Origin: CAWCQC01 sp963819905
Lineage (GTDB): Bacteria > Actinomycetota > Thermoleophilia > Gaiellales > Gaiellaceae
Length of the DNA stretch: 64,000 nucleotides
Direction: 5' to 3'
NCBI GenBank assembly: GCA_963819905.1
Contig: CAWFXP010000012.1
Span: forward strand, 124,001 to 188,000
Made by a program: the position numbers and the translations under genes. Each line of letters opens with the position of its first letter. Positions within the stretch are counted from its first letter, which is position 1. Below, piece by piece: positions 16,553 through 24,464 of this stretch. The notes below the pieces were generated by a model that was not told where the DNA came from, did no database searches, and saw nothing but the letters and a program-made list of their open reading frames with translations.

Positions 16553-17446
16553 ATGCCCGGAGGACGAGCCCGTACGCTCCTCGTGGTCGCGGCAGCGGTC
16601 GCCCTTTTCCTGATTCCCGCCTCGCCGGGCGCAGGCAGCATCGCCCCCTACAAGGGGCTGGGCACCTGGATCGACATCTACGACAAGCGGGCCTTCTCGC
16701 AGCCGGCCGCCACCGTGACGGCAATCGCGGCGAAGGGCGTGAAGACGATCTACCTCGAGACCTCGAACTACCGTCAAGCCAAGGCCATCCTCAAACCGGC
16801 CGCCACGGGCCAGCTGATCGAAGCGGCCCACGCGGCCGGGCTCGAGGTCGTCGCCTGGTACCTCCCGTCGTTCGCGAAGGTATCCAAGGATCTCGCGCGG
16901 TCGCTCGCCGCGATCCGGTTTCGCTCGCCGGGCGGGCAGACGTTCGACGGGTTCGCTCTCGACATCGAGTCGCCGGCGGTCGCGTCCGCCGCGCTTCGCA
17001 CCACCCGCCTCCTGACGCTGTCGCGCATGATCCGCGAGCGGTCGCCTGCCGGTGCGTCGCTCGGCGCGATCATCCCCTCCCCTCGCGGGATGGAGCTGTC
17101 GCCGACGTACTGGCCGGGCTTCCCGTACGCCCAGCTGTCAGGGATCTACGACGTCATGGTGCCCATGTCGTACTTCACGTACCGGGTCGAGGGAGCCGCG
17201 GCGGTGCGGGCCTACACGGAGAAGAGCATCGCCATCATCCGGCGCGAGACGGGGAAGCGCCGCTACCCGATCCACACGATCGGCGGCGTTGCCGACGGAA
17301 CGAGTCGCGCCGAGGCCGAAGGGTTCATGAAGGCGATCGCGACGTGCCGCCCGTTCGGCTACTCGCTCTACGACTACTACACGACGGGCAGCGGCGCGTG
17401 GGCCGAGCTGACCGTCATGCCTGCGGTCTCCGGCGCCTGCGGATAG
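16553..17446 (+). CDS. Secreted TIM-barrel glycoside hydrolase-like protein
   Basis: Secreted protein of 297 aa beginning at ATG 16553 with a signal peptide (LLVVAAAVALFLIPASPGAG). The mature part has a beta/alpha-barrel look: GLGTWIDIYDKRAF, GVKTIYLETSNYRQ, GLEVVAWYLPSF, FDGFALDIESPAV (candidate acidic residues at strand ends), YDVMVPMSYFTYR and FGYSLYDYYTTG. These strand-end patterns resemble DUF4015/GHL-type putative glycoside hydrolases, as in the neighbouring 12854-15850 protein, but the sequence is divergent and activity is unproven. The long in-frame extension back to 16235 overlaps the divergent lipoprotein gene and is not used. Confidence 0.7.
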   Translation: MPGGRARTLLVVAAAVALFLIPASPGAGSIAPYKGLGTWIDIYDKRAFSQPAATVTAIAAKGVKTIYLETSNYRQAKAILKPAATGQLIEAAHAAGLEVVAWYLPSFAKVSKDLARSLAAIRFRSPGGQTFDGFALDIESPAVASAALRTTRLLTLSRMIRERSPAGASLGAIIPSPRGMELSPTYWPGFPYAQLSGIYDVMVPMSYFTYRVEGAAAVRAYTEKSIAIIRRETGKRRYPIHTIGGVADGTSRAEAEGFMKAIATCRPFGYSLYDYYTTGSGAWAELTVMPAVSGACG

Positions 17447-17453
17447 ACGCCCG

Positions 17454-18014
17454 CTACCCGGTGCGGACGACTCCGTCGAGCTGCCATTCGCCGTCTCGCA
17501 GCACAAGCTCGACGCCGTCCCGCTGCCTGTTCCCCTGCAGCGTGTAGGCGACGACGACGACCGCGGTCTTGCCCGAGATCTCGGGCGTCCCGACCTCGAC
17601 GTCCGTGACCGGATCGGCGGCTTCGAGGCTCGTGCGGCAGGCGGCTCGCCCGGCGTCGCCGGTCATCTCCCAGCCGTACTCGAGCAGCGCGTTCGTCATC
17701 AGGTCGCAGACCGCGGGGTCGGCTTCCGCATACCAGACCTCGACGAGCGTCGCGATCTCCTCCGCCGCGGCTTCGTCCACCGTCTCGGTCGCTGCGTCCG
17801 TGCCGGCAGGCGCGGTTTCCGGCTCCGTGGTCGGCGCGGTCTCCGGCTCCGTGGTCGTCGGCGCGGTCTCCGGCTCCGTGGTCGGCGCGGTTTCCGGCTG
17901 CGTCGCCCCCGGCGGGTCGCCGGCCTCACCGGTTGCAGAGGAGCCGCCGCAGCCCGCTGCCACTGCGAGCGCGAGCGCGGCGAGTGTCAGCGCGAGAAGC
18001 CGGGTCATACGCAC
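17454..18014 (-). CDS. Lipoprotein with TEPETAPT repeats
   Basis: Lipoprotein, 186 aa. Signal peptide ends in a lipobox ending in Gly-Cys (Cys22). Residues ~38-70 hold four to five near-identical Pro/Glu/Thr repeats (TEPETAPT), a flexible wall-spanning linker. The C-terminal part (~82-186) has an NTF2-like pattern: EEIATLVEVWYAEADPAVC at the start and GVELVLRDGEWQLDGVVR at the end, similar to DUF4878/lumazine-like small alpha-beta domains. Two Cys (~101 and ~122) may pair. Convergent with the preceding plus-strand gene (7 nt between stops) and divergent from the SRPBCC gene. Function unknown. Confidence 0.75.
   Translation of the reverse strand: MRMTRLLALTLAALALAVAAGCGGSSATGEAGDPPGATQPETAPTTEPETAPTTTEPETAPTTEPETAPAGTDAATETVDEAAAEEIATLVEVWYAEADPAVCDLMTNALLEYGWEMTGDAGRAACRTSLEAADPVTDVEVGTPEISGKTAVVVVAYTLQGNRQRDGVELVLRDGEWQLDGVVRTG
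17805..17905 (-). repeat. Coding tandem repeat (Pro-Glu-Thr) in lipoprotein gene
   Basis: Inside the lipoprotein gene, a 24-27 bp unit coding TEPETAPT(T) is repeated about four times with nearly identical nucleotides (ggctccgtggtcggcgcggt in the plus-strand orientation). Such units change number by slippage and alter linker length. The repeats are in frame and coding, so this is not a CRISPR array. Confidence 0.7.
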
Positions 18015-18138
18015 GAAGAAGCCCGCACGGACGACTCGCGATCCGAAGATCCAAATCTGCCCCCGCGGGCATCTGTAGTATCGACCGGCGTGCGCGGGAT
18101 GTCAAGGGGTCGATCTTGATCTTCCGGGACGCGGCCCG

Positions 18139-18582
18139 GTGATGCAGGTCACCCGCTCGATCACGATCGCCGGGCCGATCGACGACGTGTTCGCCTTCGT
18201 CGCCGACCTCGAGCGGCTGCCCGTCTGGCAACCCGAGGTCGTCGAGGTCCGCTGCGACGGACCACTCGCCGTCGGGTCGAGGTACACGGAGGTGCGCGTC
18301 TTTCTCGGCAAGCGGTTCGAGTCGACGCTCGAGGTGACCGCGCTCGAGCCGCCGACGCTCCTCTCGCTGCGCGTGGTGAAAGGCCCCGTGCCGATCAGCG
18401 TTCGCCACACGTTCACGACTGAAGACGAAAGCACGCTCGTCCGCATCGACGGTGAGGGGGACGAGAAGCGCCTGCGGGGTCTGACCGGCGCTCTCGTCGG
18501 CCGCCAGGCGGCCCGGCGGCTGGAAGGCGACCTGGCCAGGTTGAAAGCGGCCCTCGAGGGCGGGGGCGACGCCGGACGGTGA
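18139..18582 (+). CDS. SRPBCC-family (START-like) protein
   Basis: Single-domain helix-grip protein of 147 aa that would bind a hydrophobic ligand. It starts with VTRSITIAGPIDDVFAFVAD, the usual first strand and helix, followed by LPVWQPEVVEV, YTEVRVFLGKRFESTLEV and VRHTFTTEDESTLVRIDGEG. A GTG at 18139 or ATG at 18142 can start. It overlaps the cyclase-AAA-TPR gene by 4 nt (GTGA), so ligand sensing may be linked to that regulator. Enzymatic activity cannot be inferred. Confidence 0.8.
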   Translation: MMQVTRSITIAGPIDDVFAFVADLERLPVWQPEVVEVRCDGPLAVGSRYTEVRVFLGKRFESTLEVTALEPPTLLSLRVVKGPVPISVRHTFTTEDESTLVRIDGEGDEKRLRGLTGALVGRQAARRLEGDLARLKAALEGGGDAGR

Positions 18583-21500
18583 ACGAGCAGGGCCCCGAGG
18601 CCGGACTGCGACCGTACGTGCCTCGACTTCTGCTGCGCTGGGCTGCCGAGGAGCCGGCGACGCAGTTCAAGGAGGTCGACGGCTCGATCGTCCTCGTCGA
18701 TCTGTCGGGCTTCACGGCGATGTCCGAGCGCCTCGCCCGCAAGGGCAAGCTCGGTGCGGAAGAGGTGACCGAGGTGATCGAACGCCTCTTCACCCAGCTG
18801 CTCGCGGTGGCGTACGGCAACGGTGGAGGCCTGATCAAGTTCGGCGGGGATGCGCTGCTCCTGCTCTTCACCGGTGCCGGCCACGAAGCCGCGGCGGCGC
18901 GGTCGGCCCACGGCATGAGAGCGTCCATCCGTGAGATAGGACGGGTACAGACGTCCGTCGGCGCGGTCACGCTGCGGATGTCGGCCGGCCTTCACAGCGG
19001 GCGCTTCCTCTTCGTCCTGGCCGGCGAGTCGCACCGCGAGCTGATCGTGACCGGCGGCGGCGCCAGCACGGTCGTCGCGATGGAGAAGATCGCGCAGCCC
19101 GGGCAGGTGGTCGTCAGCCAGGCCACCGCCGCAGTCTTGCCGCCGGCGGTGCTCGGCGAAGCGGTCGCGGGTGGCGTTCTCCTGCGGCGCTCGCCCCCCG
19201 GGCTCGGCACCGGCCAGGAGCCCGACCGGGTGCCGGCCGAGCTCGACCTCGAGCCGTACATCCCGCGCGCGCTCCGCCACTACCTCGTCGGAGGCGACGA
19301 CGAGCCCGAGCATCGCTCGGTCAGCGTCGCGTTCGTGCACGTCGGGGGCGTCGACGAGCTCGAGGCGAGGAGCCCCTCCGACGCCGCGGGAGCCCTCGAC
19401 GACGTCGTCGCAGCCGCTCAAGCGGCGGCCGACCGGCACGGGACGACCTTCCTCGGCAGCGACATCGACGCGGACGGGACGAAGCTCATCCTCGCCGGCG
19501 GCGCACCGAGTCGCGTCGGCGACGACGAGGAGCGCCTGCTCCACACGCTGCTCGCGCTGGCCGAGGCCGGGTTGCGCCTGCCGCTCTCGATCGGCGCCAA
19601 CCGGGGGCCCGTGTTCGCGGGATCGCTGGGACCGCCCTACCGCCGGACCTACACCGTCATGGGAGACGCGGTGAACCTGGCAGCGCGGCTGATGGGCGAG
19701 GCAGAGGCCGGCCAGGTGCTCGCGACCGCGTCGCTCCTCGGCCGCTCGCACGTCTTCTCGGTCGACGAGCTCCCTCCCTTCCCGGTGAAGGGTAAGCGCG
19801 AGCCGGTGCGCGCCTACGCGGTCCGGGGCACGCGGGCCGACCGGGCGCAGGGAGCCGACGAGAGCCGGGAGCTGCCGCTCGTGGGGCGCGGGACCGAGCT
19901 GCGGGTGGTCGACGAGGCGCTGACGGCCACCCGGGCGGGATCCGGCGGCCTCCTCGAGGTGGTCGGGCCGGCCGGGATCGGCAAGACCAGGCTGCTGCAG
20001 GAGATCTGCGCGCGGGCCGACGGGTTCACGATCCTGAGGGCCGGCTGCGAGCTGTACACCTCCTCGACCCCGTACGCGCCCTTCACGATTCTCCTTCGAC
20101 AGGCGCTCGACGTTCCGCCGGCCGCAAGTCGGGCAGAGGCAGCCGCACGCCTGCGCTCTCGGGCCCGGGAGGCTCTGCCCGGCATCGACCCCTGGCTGCC
20201 GCTCCTGGCGCTTGCGCTCGACGTCGACGTCCCGGAGACACAGGAGGTCGCAGAGCTCGACCCGGAGTTCCGGCAGGCTCGCCTCGAAGAGGTGACGATC
20301 GATCTGCTGCGGAACCTGCTCCCGGGCCCGACCGTCCTCGCGATCGAGGACGTCCACTGGCTGGACGACGCGTCTTCCAGCCTGCTCGCGCATGTCGCCG
20401 CCGAAGCTCGCGACGCTCCGTGGCTTGCCTGCGTGACTCGACGCGACGAGGAGGCGGGGTTCGTCGCTCCGGACGAGCCACAGGTCCGGTCGCTCCGGCC
20501 CGAGCCGCTCCGGCAGGACGATGCGGAGGCGCTGCTCGTGGCCGCCAGCGAAGACCTCCCGCTGCGTCCGGACGAGGTGACCACCCTCGCGACGCGCGGG
20601 GGCGGCAATCCGCTCTTCCTGAGCGAGCTTCTCCAAGCGGCGCGCTCGGCGGCAGGCATCGACGAGCTCCCCTCGTCGATCGAGGGGATGGTCGGCATCC
20701 AGCTCGATCGGCTCACGCCCGCCGAGCGACGGCTCGTGCGCTCGGCCTCGATTTTCGGCACCGCGTTCGAGGACGACGTCCTCCGCGAGCTGCTCGAGGA
20801 CGAGGACGCCGACCTGTCGCCGCTCGAGGGGTTCGTGACGGGAGACGGCCCGGGTCGGCATCGGTTCCGGCACGCGCTGGTGCGCGACGCAGCGTACGAG
20901 GGGCTTCCCTACCGGAGGCGCCGCGAGCTTCACGCCCGTGCCGCTGCGGTGCTCGAGCAGCGTGCGGGTCCCGAGGCGGAGGCCGAAGCGGAGATCCTCT
21001 CGCTCCACTTCCTGCGCGCAGGCCACCACCAGGAGGCCTGGCGGTACGCGCTGGCCGCGGGCGAGCAGGCGAGGACCCGGTTCTCGAACGCCGACGCGCG
21101 CGACTTCTACCGCCGCGCGCTCGAGGCGGCGCACGGCACGACCGTCACGACCGCCGAGCTCGCCGGGGTTCAGGAGGCGCTCGGGGACGTCGCGGAGAAG
21201 ATCGGAGCGCTCGAGGAGTCGTTCGACGCCTACCGCGCGGCCCGACGGGTCGCGGTCGACGACTCCGTGACGGGCGGGCGGACCTACCGGAAGCAGGCCG
21301 GCATCGCGGAACGACTCGGCCGCTTCTCGAGCGCGCTACGCCAGCTCTCGAGGGGCATCACGCTGGTCGAGCAGGCAGGCGGCGGGCCGGCGTGCGAGAA
21401 CGAGCTCGCCGAGCTGTGCGTCGCCTACGGCTCCACGCGGTTTCGGCAAGGTCGCTATCGCGACGCCCTTCGCTGGTGTACCCGCTCGCTCACCCATGCC

Positions 21501-22385
21501 GAGCTGGGCGGCGACCCCGCGCCCCGGGCGCGCGCGTACCACGTGCTCGACGTGACCCACCTCGTCCTCGGGCTCGCCAGCGAGGAGCCTTACGCGGACC
21601 GCGCGCTCGCCATCTACCGCGAGCTCGGCGATCTCACCCGCGAGGCGTCGCTCACGGTCAACCTCGGGACGCGCGCGTACCACGAGGGGCGCTGGTCCGA
21701 CGCGGTCGAGCTCTACGAAGGGGCGCGTGAGCTGTACTGGCGGACGGGCGACACGGTCTCGCGGGCCGACGCGACGTTCAACGTCGGCGAGATCCGCTCC
21801 CGCCAGGGGCGACGTGGCGAGGCGGAGGAATACCTTCGTGACGCGGGGCGGGTGTGGCGCGCGGCCGGAGACCGCGTCGGGGTCGCCTACGCCGCGAGCG
21901 AGCTCGGCAGGCTGGCCTGCTGCACCGGCCGGCCGGAGGAAGGGCTCGCGCTCCTCGCGGACGCGCTCGACGTGTTCCGCGAGTCCGGCGCCGAGGCCGA
22001 GGTTCTCGAGAGCGAGCTACGCCGGGCGGAAGGCCTGCTCTACGACGGCGAGCCGAAGCGGTCGCTCGAGCTCGCGCATGAGCTCGAGGGAAAGCTCACA
22101 GGCGAGGGCGGCGCCTCCTCCGCACGTTGGCGAAGCCTGCTCCGGATCAGGGCCTGTGCGCTCGCGCAGACCGGAGATCTGGCCGCCGCACGCGCATCGC
22201 TCGAGGAGGCGATCGCCCGAGGCCGCGACGGAGACGCCGACCTCGAGCGCGCGCTGTCCCTCGACCGGCTCGCTGCGGTCCTCCGCCTGATTGGCGAGCG
22301 CGGGGCGGGCGAGCTCTCGAAAGAGAGCACTGCGATCTTCGAGGAGCTCGGGATTGTCGACTACCAACCCGTGCCGCTCACGTAG
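18579..22385 (+). CDS. Dual-cyclase-domain, AAA ATPase and TPR regulatory protein
   Basis: A 1268-aa cytoplasmic signalling protein. A first class III cyclase domain (~35-190) carries both metal Asp: D41 in VLVDLSGFTAM and D91 in IKFGGDALLLLF. It lacks the transition-state Asn/Arg. A second domain (~245-400) lacks the metal Asp pair but has K302, D363, N366 and R370 (TVMGDAVNLAARLM). The pair therefore can build one composite adenylyl-cyclase site, as in mammalian soluble adenylyl cyclase. A STAND/AAA-type ATPase follows, with Walker A GPAGIGKT (~465-472) and Walker B VLAIEDVHWLDD (~586-597). The rest (~820-1268) is a TPR-like helical array. Probable function: cAMP production gated by ATPase/TPR sensing. 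Terminated by the hairpin at 22387. Confidence 0.87.
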   Translation: MNEQGPEAGLRPYVPRLLLRWAAEEPATQFKEVDGSIVLVDLSGFTAMSERLARKGKLGAEEVTEVIERLFTQLLAVAYGNGGGLIKFGGDALLLLFTGAGHEAAAARSAHGMRASIREIGRVQTSVGAVTLRMSAGLHSGRFLFVLAGESHRELIVTGGGASTVVAMEKIAQPGQVVVSQATAAVLPPAVLGEAVAGGVLLRRSPPGLGTGQEPDRVPAELDLEPYIPRALRHYLVGGDDEPEHRSVSVAFVHVGGVDELEARSPSDAAGALDDVVAAAQAAADRHGTTFLGSDIDADGTKLILAGGAPSRVGDDEERLLHTLLALAEAGLRLPLSIGANRGPVFAGSLGPPYRRTYTVMGDAVNLAARLMGEAEAGQVLATASLLGRSHVFSVDELPPFPVKGKREPVRAYAVRGTRADRAQGADESRELPLVGRGTELRVVDEALTATRAGSGGLLEVVGPAGIGKTRLLQEICARADGFTILRAGCELYTSSTPYAPFTILLRQALDVPPAASRAEAAARLRSRAREALPGIDPWLPLLALALDVDVPETQEVAELDPEFRQARLEEVTIDLLRNLLPGPTVLAIEDVHWLDDASSSLLAHVAAEARDAPWLACVTRRDEEAGFVAPDEPQVRSLRPEPLRQDDAEALLVAASEDLPLRPDEVTTLATRGGGNPLFLSELLQAARSAAGIDELPSSIEGMVGIQLDRLTPAERRLVRSASIFGTAFEDDVLRELLEDEDADLSPLEGFVTGDGPGRHRFRHALVRDAAYEGLPYRRRRELHARAAAVLEQRAGPEAEAEAEILSLHFLRAGHHQEAWRYALAAGEQARTRFSNADARDFYRRALEAAHGTTVTTAELAGVQEALGDVAEKIGALEESFDAYRAARRVAVDDSVTGGRTYRKQAGIAERLGRFSSALRQLSRGITLVEQAGGGPACENELAELCVAYGSTRFRQGRYRDALRWCTRSLTHAELGGDPAPRARAYHVLDVTHLVLGLASEEPYADRALAIYRELGDLTREASLTVNLGTRAYHEGRWSDAVELYEGARELYWRTGDTVSRADATFNVGEIRSRQGRRGEAEEYLRDAGRVWRAAGDRVGVAYAASELGRLACCTGRPEEGLALLADALDVFRESGAEAEVLESELRRAEGLLYDGEPKRSLELAHELEGKLTGEGGASSARWRSLLRIRACALAQTGDLAAARASLEEAIARGRDGDADLERALSLDRLAAVLRLIGERGAGELSKESTAIFEELGIVDYQPVPLT

Positions 22386-22386
22386 A

Positions 22387-22414
22387 GGGGCGGCCGGCCC
22401 CAGCCGGCCGCCCC
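22387..22414. terminator. Bidirectional hairpin terminator
   Basis: A perfect hairpin two bases after the cyclase-gene stop and 9 bases before the stop of the convergent secreted-protein gene: 12-bp arms GGGGCGGCCGGC and GCCGGCCGCCCC with a 4-nt loop (CCCA). No clear U-tract follows on either strand, as is usual in high-GC actinobacteria. It can serve both genes. Confidence 0.65.
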
Positions 22415-22423
22415 CGGTCTCGT

Positions 22424-23503
22424 CTACTTGGTCGTGTACCTCGGGTCGTCGAAGAACTGGGTCTCGAAGATGAGGTCGCCGTCCTCTTCGAGGATCAGCT
22501 CCCGGATACAGGCGGGATAGACCTCTTCCCCGTAGTAGTCGACCAGCGGGAACTGATACCCGGACTTGCCGTAGTCGCAGAACGGCACCTGGAACCAGGC
22601 TCCACCCTGGAAGGACGGGAACGACGCCCAGAGCTCCTCGGCGATGCAGGGCCCTCCCTGGATCGTCCTCTCCGTCTCCTCTCCGCAGAAGTCGACCAGG
22701 CTGGCGTCGACCTCGATGTCGAGAAACGCCGGGTTGTACTGGTCGTAGATCGGTTGGTTCTCGTCGTCCTTGAAGTTCCCGAGAACGGACTGGAACGTCT
22801 CGAACCCGTCCTCGGGCAGGTCGTCGAACGGCTCGCTGTGCGTGATGAGCTGCACCGGCCCGTTCGCTCCGAAGGGAAGCGAGACGAACAGGCACGAGGT
22901 GAGCGAGGTCGTCGCGTTGTCGCAGGTCCCGCCGCTCGCCGGCGTGCCCACCTCGGCCGGAATCGTCGTCTCGGCGCTGTTGCACGTGCCGCTCACGGTC
23001 ACCGTCGGCTGTGTTCCGAGCAGGAAGAACGGCGTGCCGTTGAAGCCCGAGCCGGTCTTGGCCGCCGAGGTCCACTGCGAGACGCCGGCCGTGCAGGGAG
23101 CGGTGACCGTGACGTCGACGGTCAGCGACCAGAGGGTCGGAAGCTTGTTCGACGAGCCCGAACCGGTCGCGCGAAGCTGCAACACCCCGCCGACGACCGC
23201 GGCCGTCCACTGGCGATTCTGCACCTTCCCGTTCGGCTTTCGCACGACGGGGGTGCCCGCGCTCGCGTCTTCCCAGCCAGCGGGGATCTGGACGTTCGCC
23301 GAGCCGAGCGGCGGCCCGACCACGTTGCGAATCGTGATCTGGTAGGTGGCAGTGCTCCCTGCCGAGGCAGCGCCGGGAGCGATCTTGGCTGTGAAGAGGG
23401 CCGCGCCGGCCTCGGCAGCGAAGGCGCACGTGAGGACGGCCACCGCCGCCAGTGCGACCGCGAACCGGCGGGAAGAAGCAAAACGGAATCGTCCGAGCGT
23501 CAT
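22424..23503 (-). CDS. Secreted protein with DUF11-like N-terminal domain, function unknown
   Basis: Exported protein of 359 aa from ATG 23503, which has a good RBS (AGGAGGCTCG). Signal peptide about 40 residues (FAVALAAVAVLTCAFAAEAGA). The first mature domain (~35-130: ALFTAKIAPGAASAGSTATY, later PLGSANVQIPAGWE) resembles DUF11/CARDB-type beta-sandwiches. The rest contains about ten Cys (CTAG, GTCN, GGTCDN, SCLF, DFCGEE, GGPCIA, PFCDYG, PACIREL), suggesting a disulfide-bonded extracellular domain. The start overlaps the stop of the upstream methyltransferase frame (ATGA). Not recognised beyond this. Confidence 0.75.
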   Translation of the reverse strand: MTLGRFRFASSRRFAVALAAVAVLTCAFAAEAGAALFTAKIAPGAASAGSTATYQITIRNVVGPPLGSANVQIPAGWEDASAGTPVVRKPNGKVQNRQWTAAVVGGVLQLRATGSGSSNKLPTLWSLTVDVTVTAPCTAGVSQWTSAAKTGSGFNGTPFFLLGTQPTVTVSGTCNSAETTIPAEVGTPASGGTCDNATTSLTSCLFVSLPFGANGPVQLITHSEPFDDLPEDGFETFQSVLGNFKDDENQPIYDQYNPAFLDIEVDASLVDFCGEETERTIQGGPCIAEELWASFPSFQGGAWFQVPFCDYGKSGYQFPLVDYYGEEVYPACIRELILEEDGDLIFETQFFDDPRYTTK

Positions 23504-24321
23504 CGAGCCTCCTGGGTGTCGTCGTCCCTGGGACGGCGGCCGCAGCACCACCGCGCGGGGCGTAAGCCGAACAGCAAGTCGTAAGCCGAACAGCAAATCG
23601 TAGCGTGATGGACGGCCGACATCGTGTCAAACCCACCCGCTTCTTCAGGCCGTGTGTCGGCCCGTGGGCGACCGGGCTGGGTACGCCGCTCGTGGCCGGC
23701 GATCTGCCAGACAAGGGCGTGGTGCTGGTAGCTCGAGCTCAGGTCTTGGCGCTCGAGGACATTCGTCATCGCGGCCGGCGGGTGGGTGAACGCCCGGAAG
23801 GTGCTTCCCTTCAGGCGCTGCACGAGATTGGCCGCGCTGACGAAGAAACGCGAGACGACGTTCCGCCGCGGGTAGCTGAAGACGAGGACGCGCCGCGCCC
23901 GGCACGCCGTGACGCCGAGAAGTCGCTCGTAGTCCGGATAGCAGCACACCACGCGGTGCATGACCACGACGTCCGCGGGCTCGACGGACTCCGGATCCTC
24001 GGCGATGTCGTGGAGCCGCCAGCCGACCGAGCCGGCGACGCCGTTCTCCTCTGCGAGCTTTCGCGCTTCGGTCTCGTACGCGGGAGAGAGCTCGAGGTTC
24101 TCGGCCCGTCCCGCGCCCGCCTTCACGAGCTCGATGCCGATCTCTCCGACCCCGCCGCCGATCTCGAGCACGCTCGCGCCGTCGATGCCGCGCTCGCGCA
24201 GGAACGCCACCATCCTCTGGGCGGTCCTGTCGAGCCCGCGCCGGCGGTACCTCCGTGCCACCCGGGATGCGAGGCGCGCGTTGAAGAAGCGCCCGCAATC
24301 CCGCCTGCAGCACCCCGCCAC
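23500..24321 (-). CDS. Class I SAM-dependent methyltransferase
   Basis: Methyltransferase of 273 aa from a GTG at 24321, beginning VAGCCRRDCGRFFNARLASR. This CCxxxxC...FF start followed by YRRRGLD is typical of a SAM-methyltransferase group, and decides the start over the longer upstream frame that runs into the next gene. SAM-binding motif I is VLEIGGGVGEIGIEL (~55-69), with the acidic motif II LELSPAYETEA. Substrate unknown; the Cys at the N-terminus could bind metal. The C-terminal ~55 residues beyond LVWQIAG are unlike the family and cover a 2x19-bp tandem repeat (23561-23598); the reading frame ends by ATGA overlap with the secreted-protein gene. The real C-terminus may have been extended by a lost stop. 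Confidence 0.78.
   Translation of the reverse strand: MAGCCRRDCGRFFNARLASRVARRYRRRGLDRTAQRMVAFLRERGIDGASVLEIGGGVGEIGIELVKAGAGRAENLELSPAYETEARKLAEENGVAGSVGWRLHDIAEDPESVEPADVVVMHRVVCCYPDYERLLGVTACRARRVLVFSYPRRNVVSRFFVSAANLVQRLKGSTFRAFTHPPAAMTNVLERQDLSSSYQHHALVWQIAGHERRTQPGRPRADTRPEEAGGFDTMSAVHHATICCSAYDLLFGLRPARWCCGRRPRDDDTQEAR
23561..23598. repeat. Two tandem 19-bp repeats
   Basis: Two head-to-tail copies, CGTAAGCCGAACAGCAAGT (23561-23579) and CGTAAGCCGAACAGCAAAT (23580-23598), differing at one base. They lie in the 3' tail of the methyltransferase frame and 58-95 bp upstream of the secreted-protein start, so they could be a paired regulator site for that gene, or a slippage duplication. Confidence 0.8.
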
Positions 24322-24464
24322 GGGTCGATGATATTCCCACGGGCGCCCGGCGACGATCCCCTGGATGCCCTTTCCCGCGCGCGCCAGCTCCTGGGTGAAC
24401 TGAAGATCTCGGGCGCCGGCGGCTTCGCTCGATGCCTGCCCGCCTGCCCCGTCGTCGCTGATCG

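Noticed and set aside
17805..17905. Regular short repeats resembling a CRISPR-like array
   Set aside because: Units are adjoining, in frame and code for TEPETAPT without spacers; no cas gene.
18102..21134. A 1010-aa open frame antisense to the cyclase-AAA-TPR gene
   Set aside because: High-GC shadow: Arg/Glu/Gly-rich, without motifs, whereas the plus frame has complete cyclase, Walker and TPR motifs.
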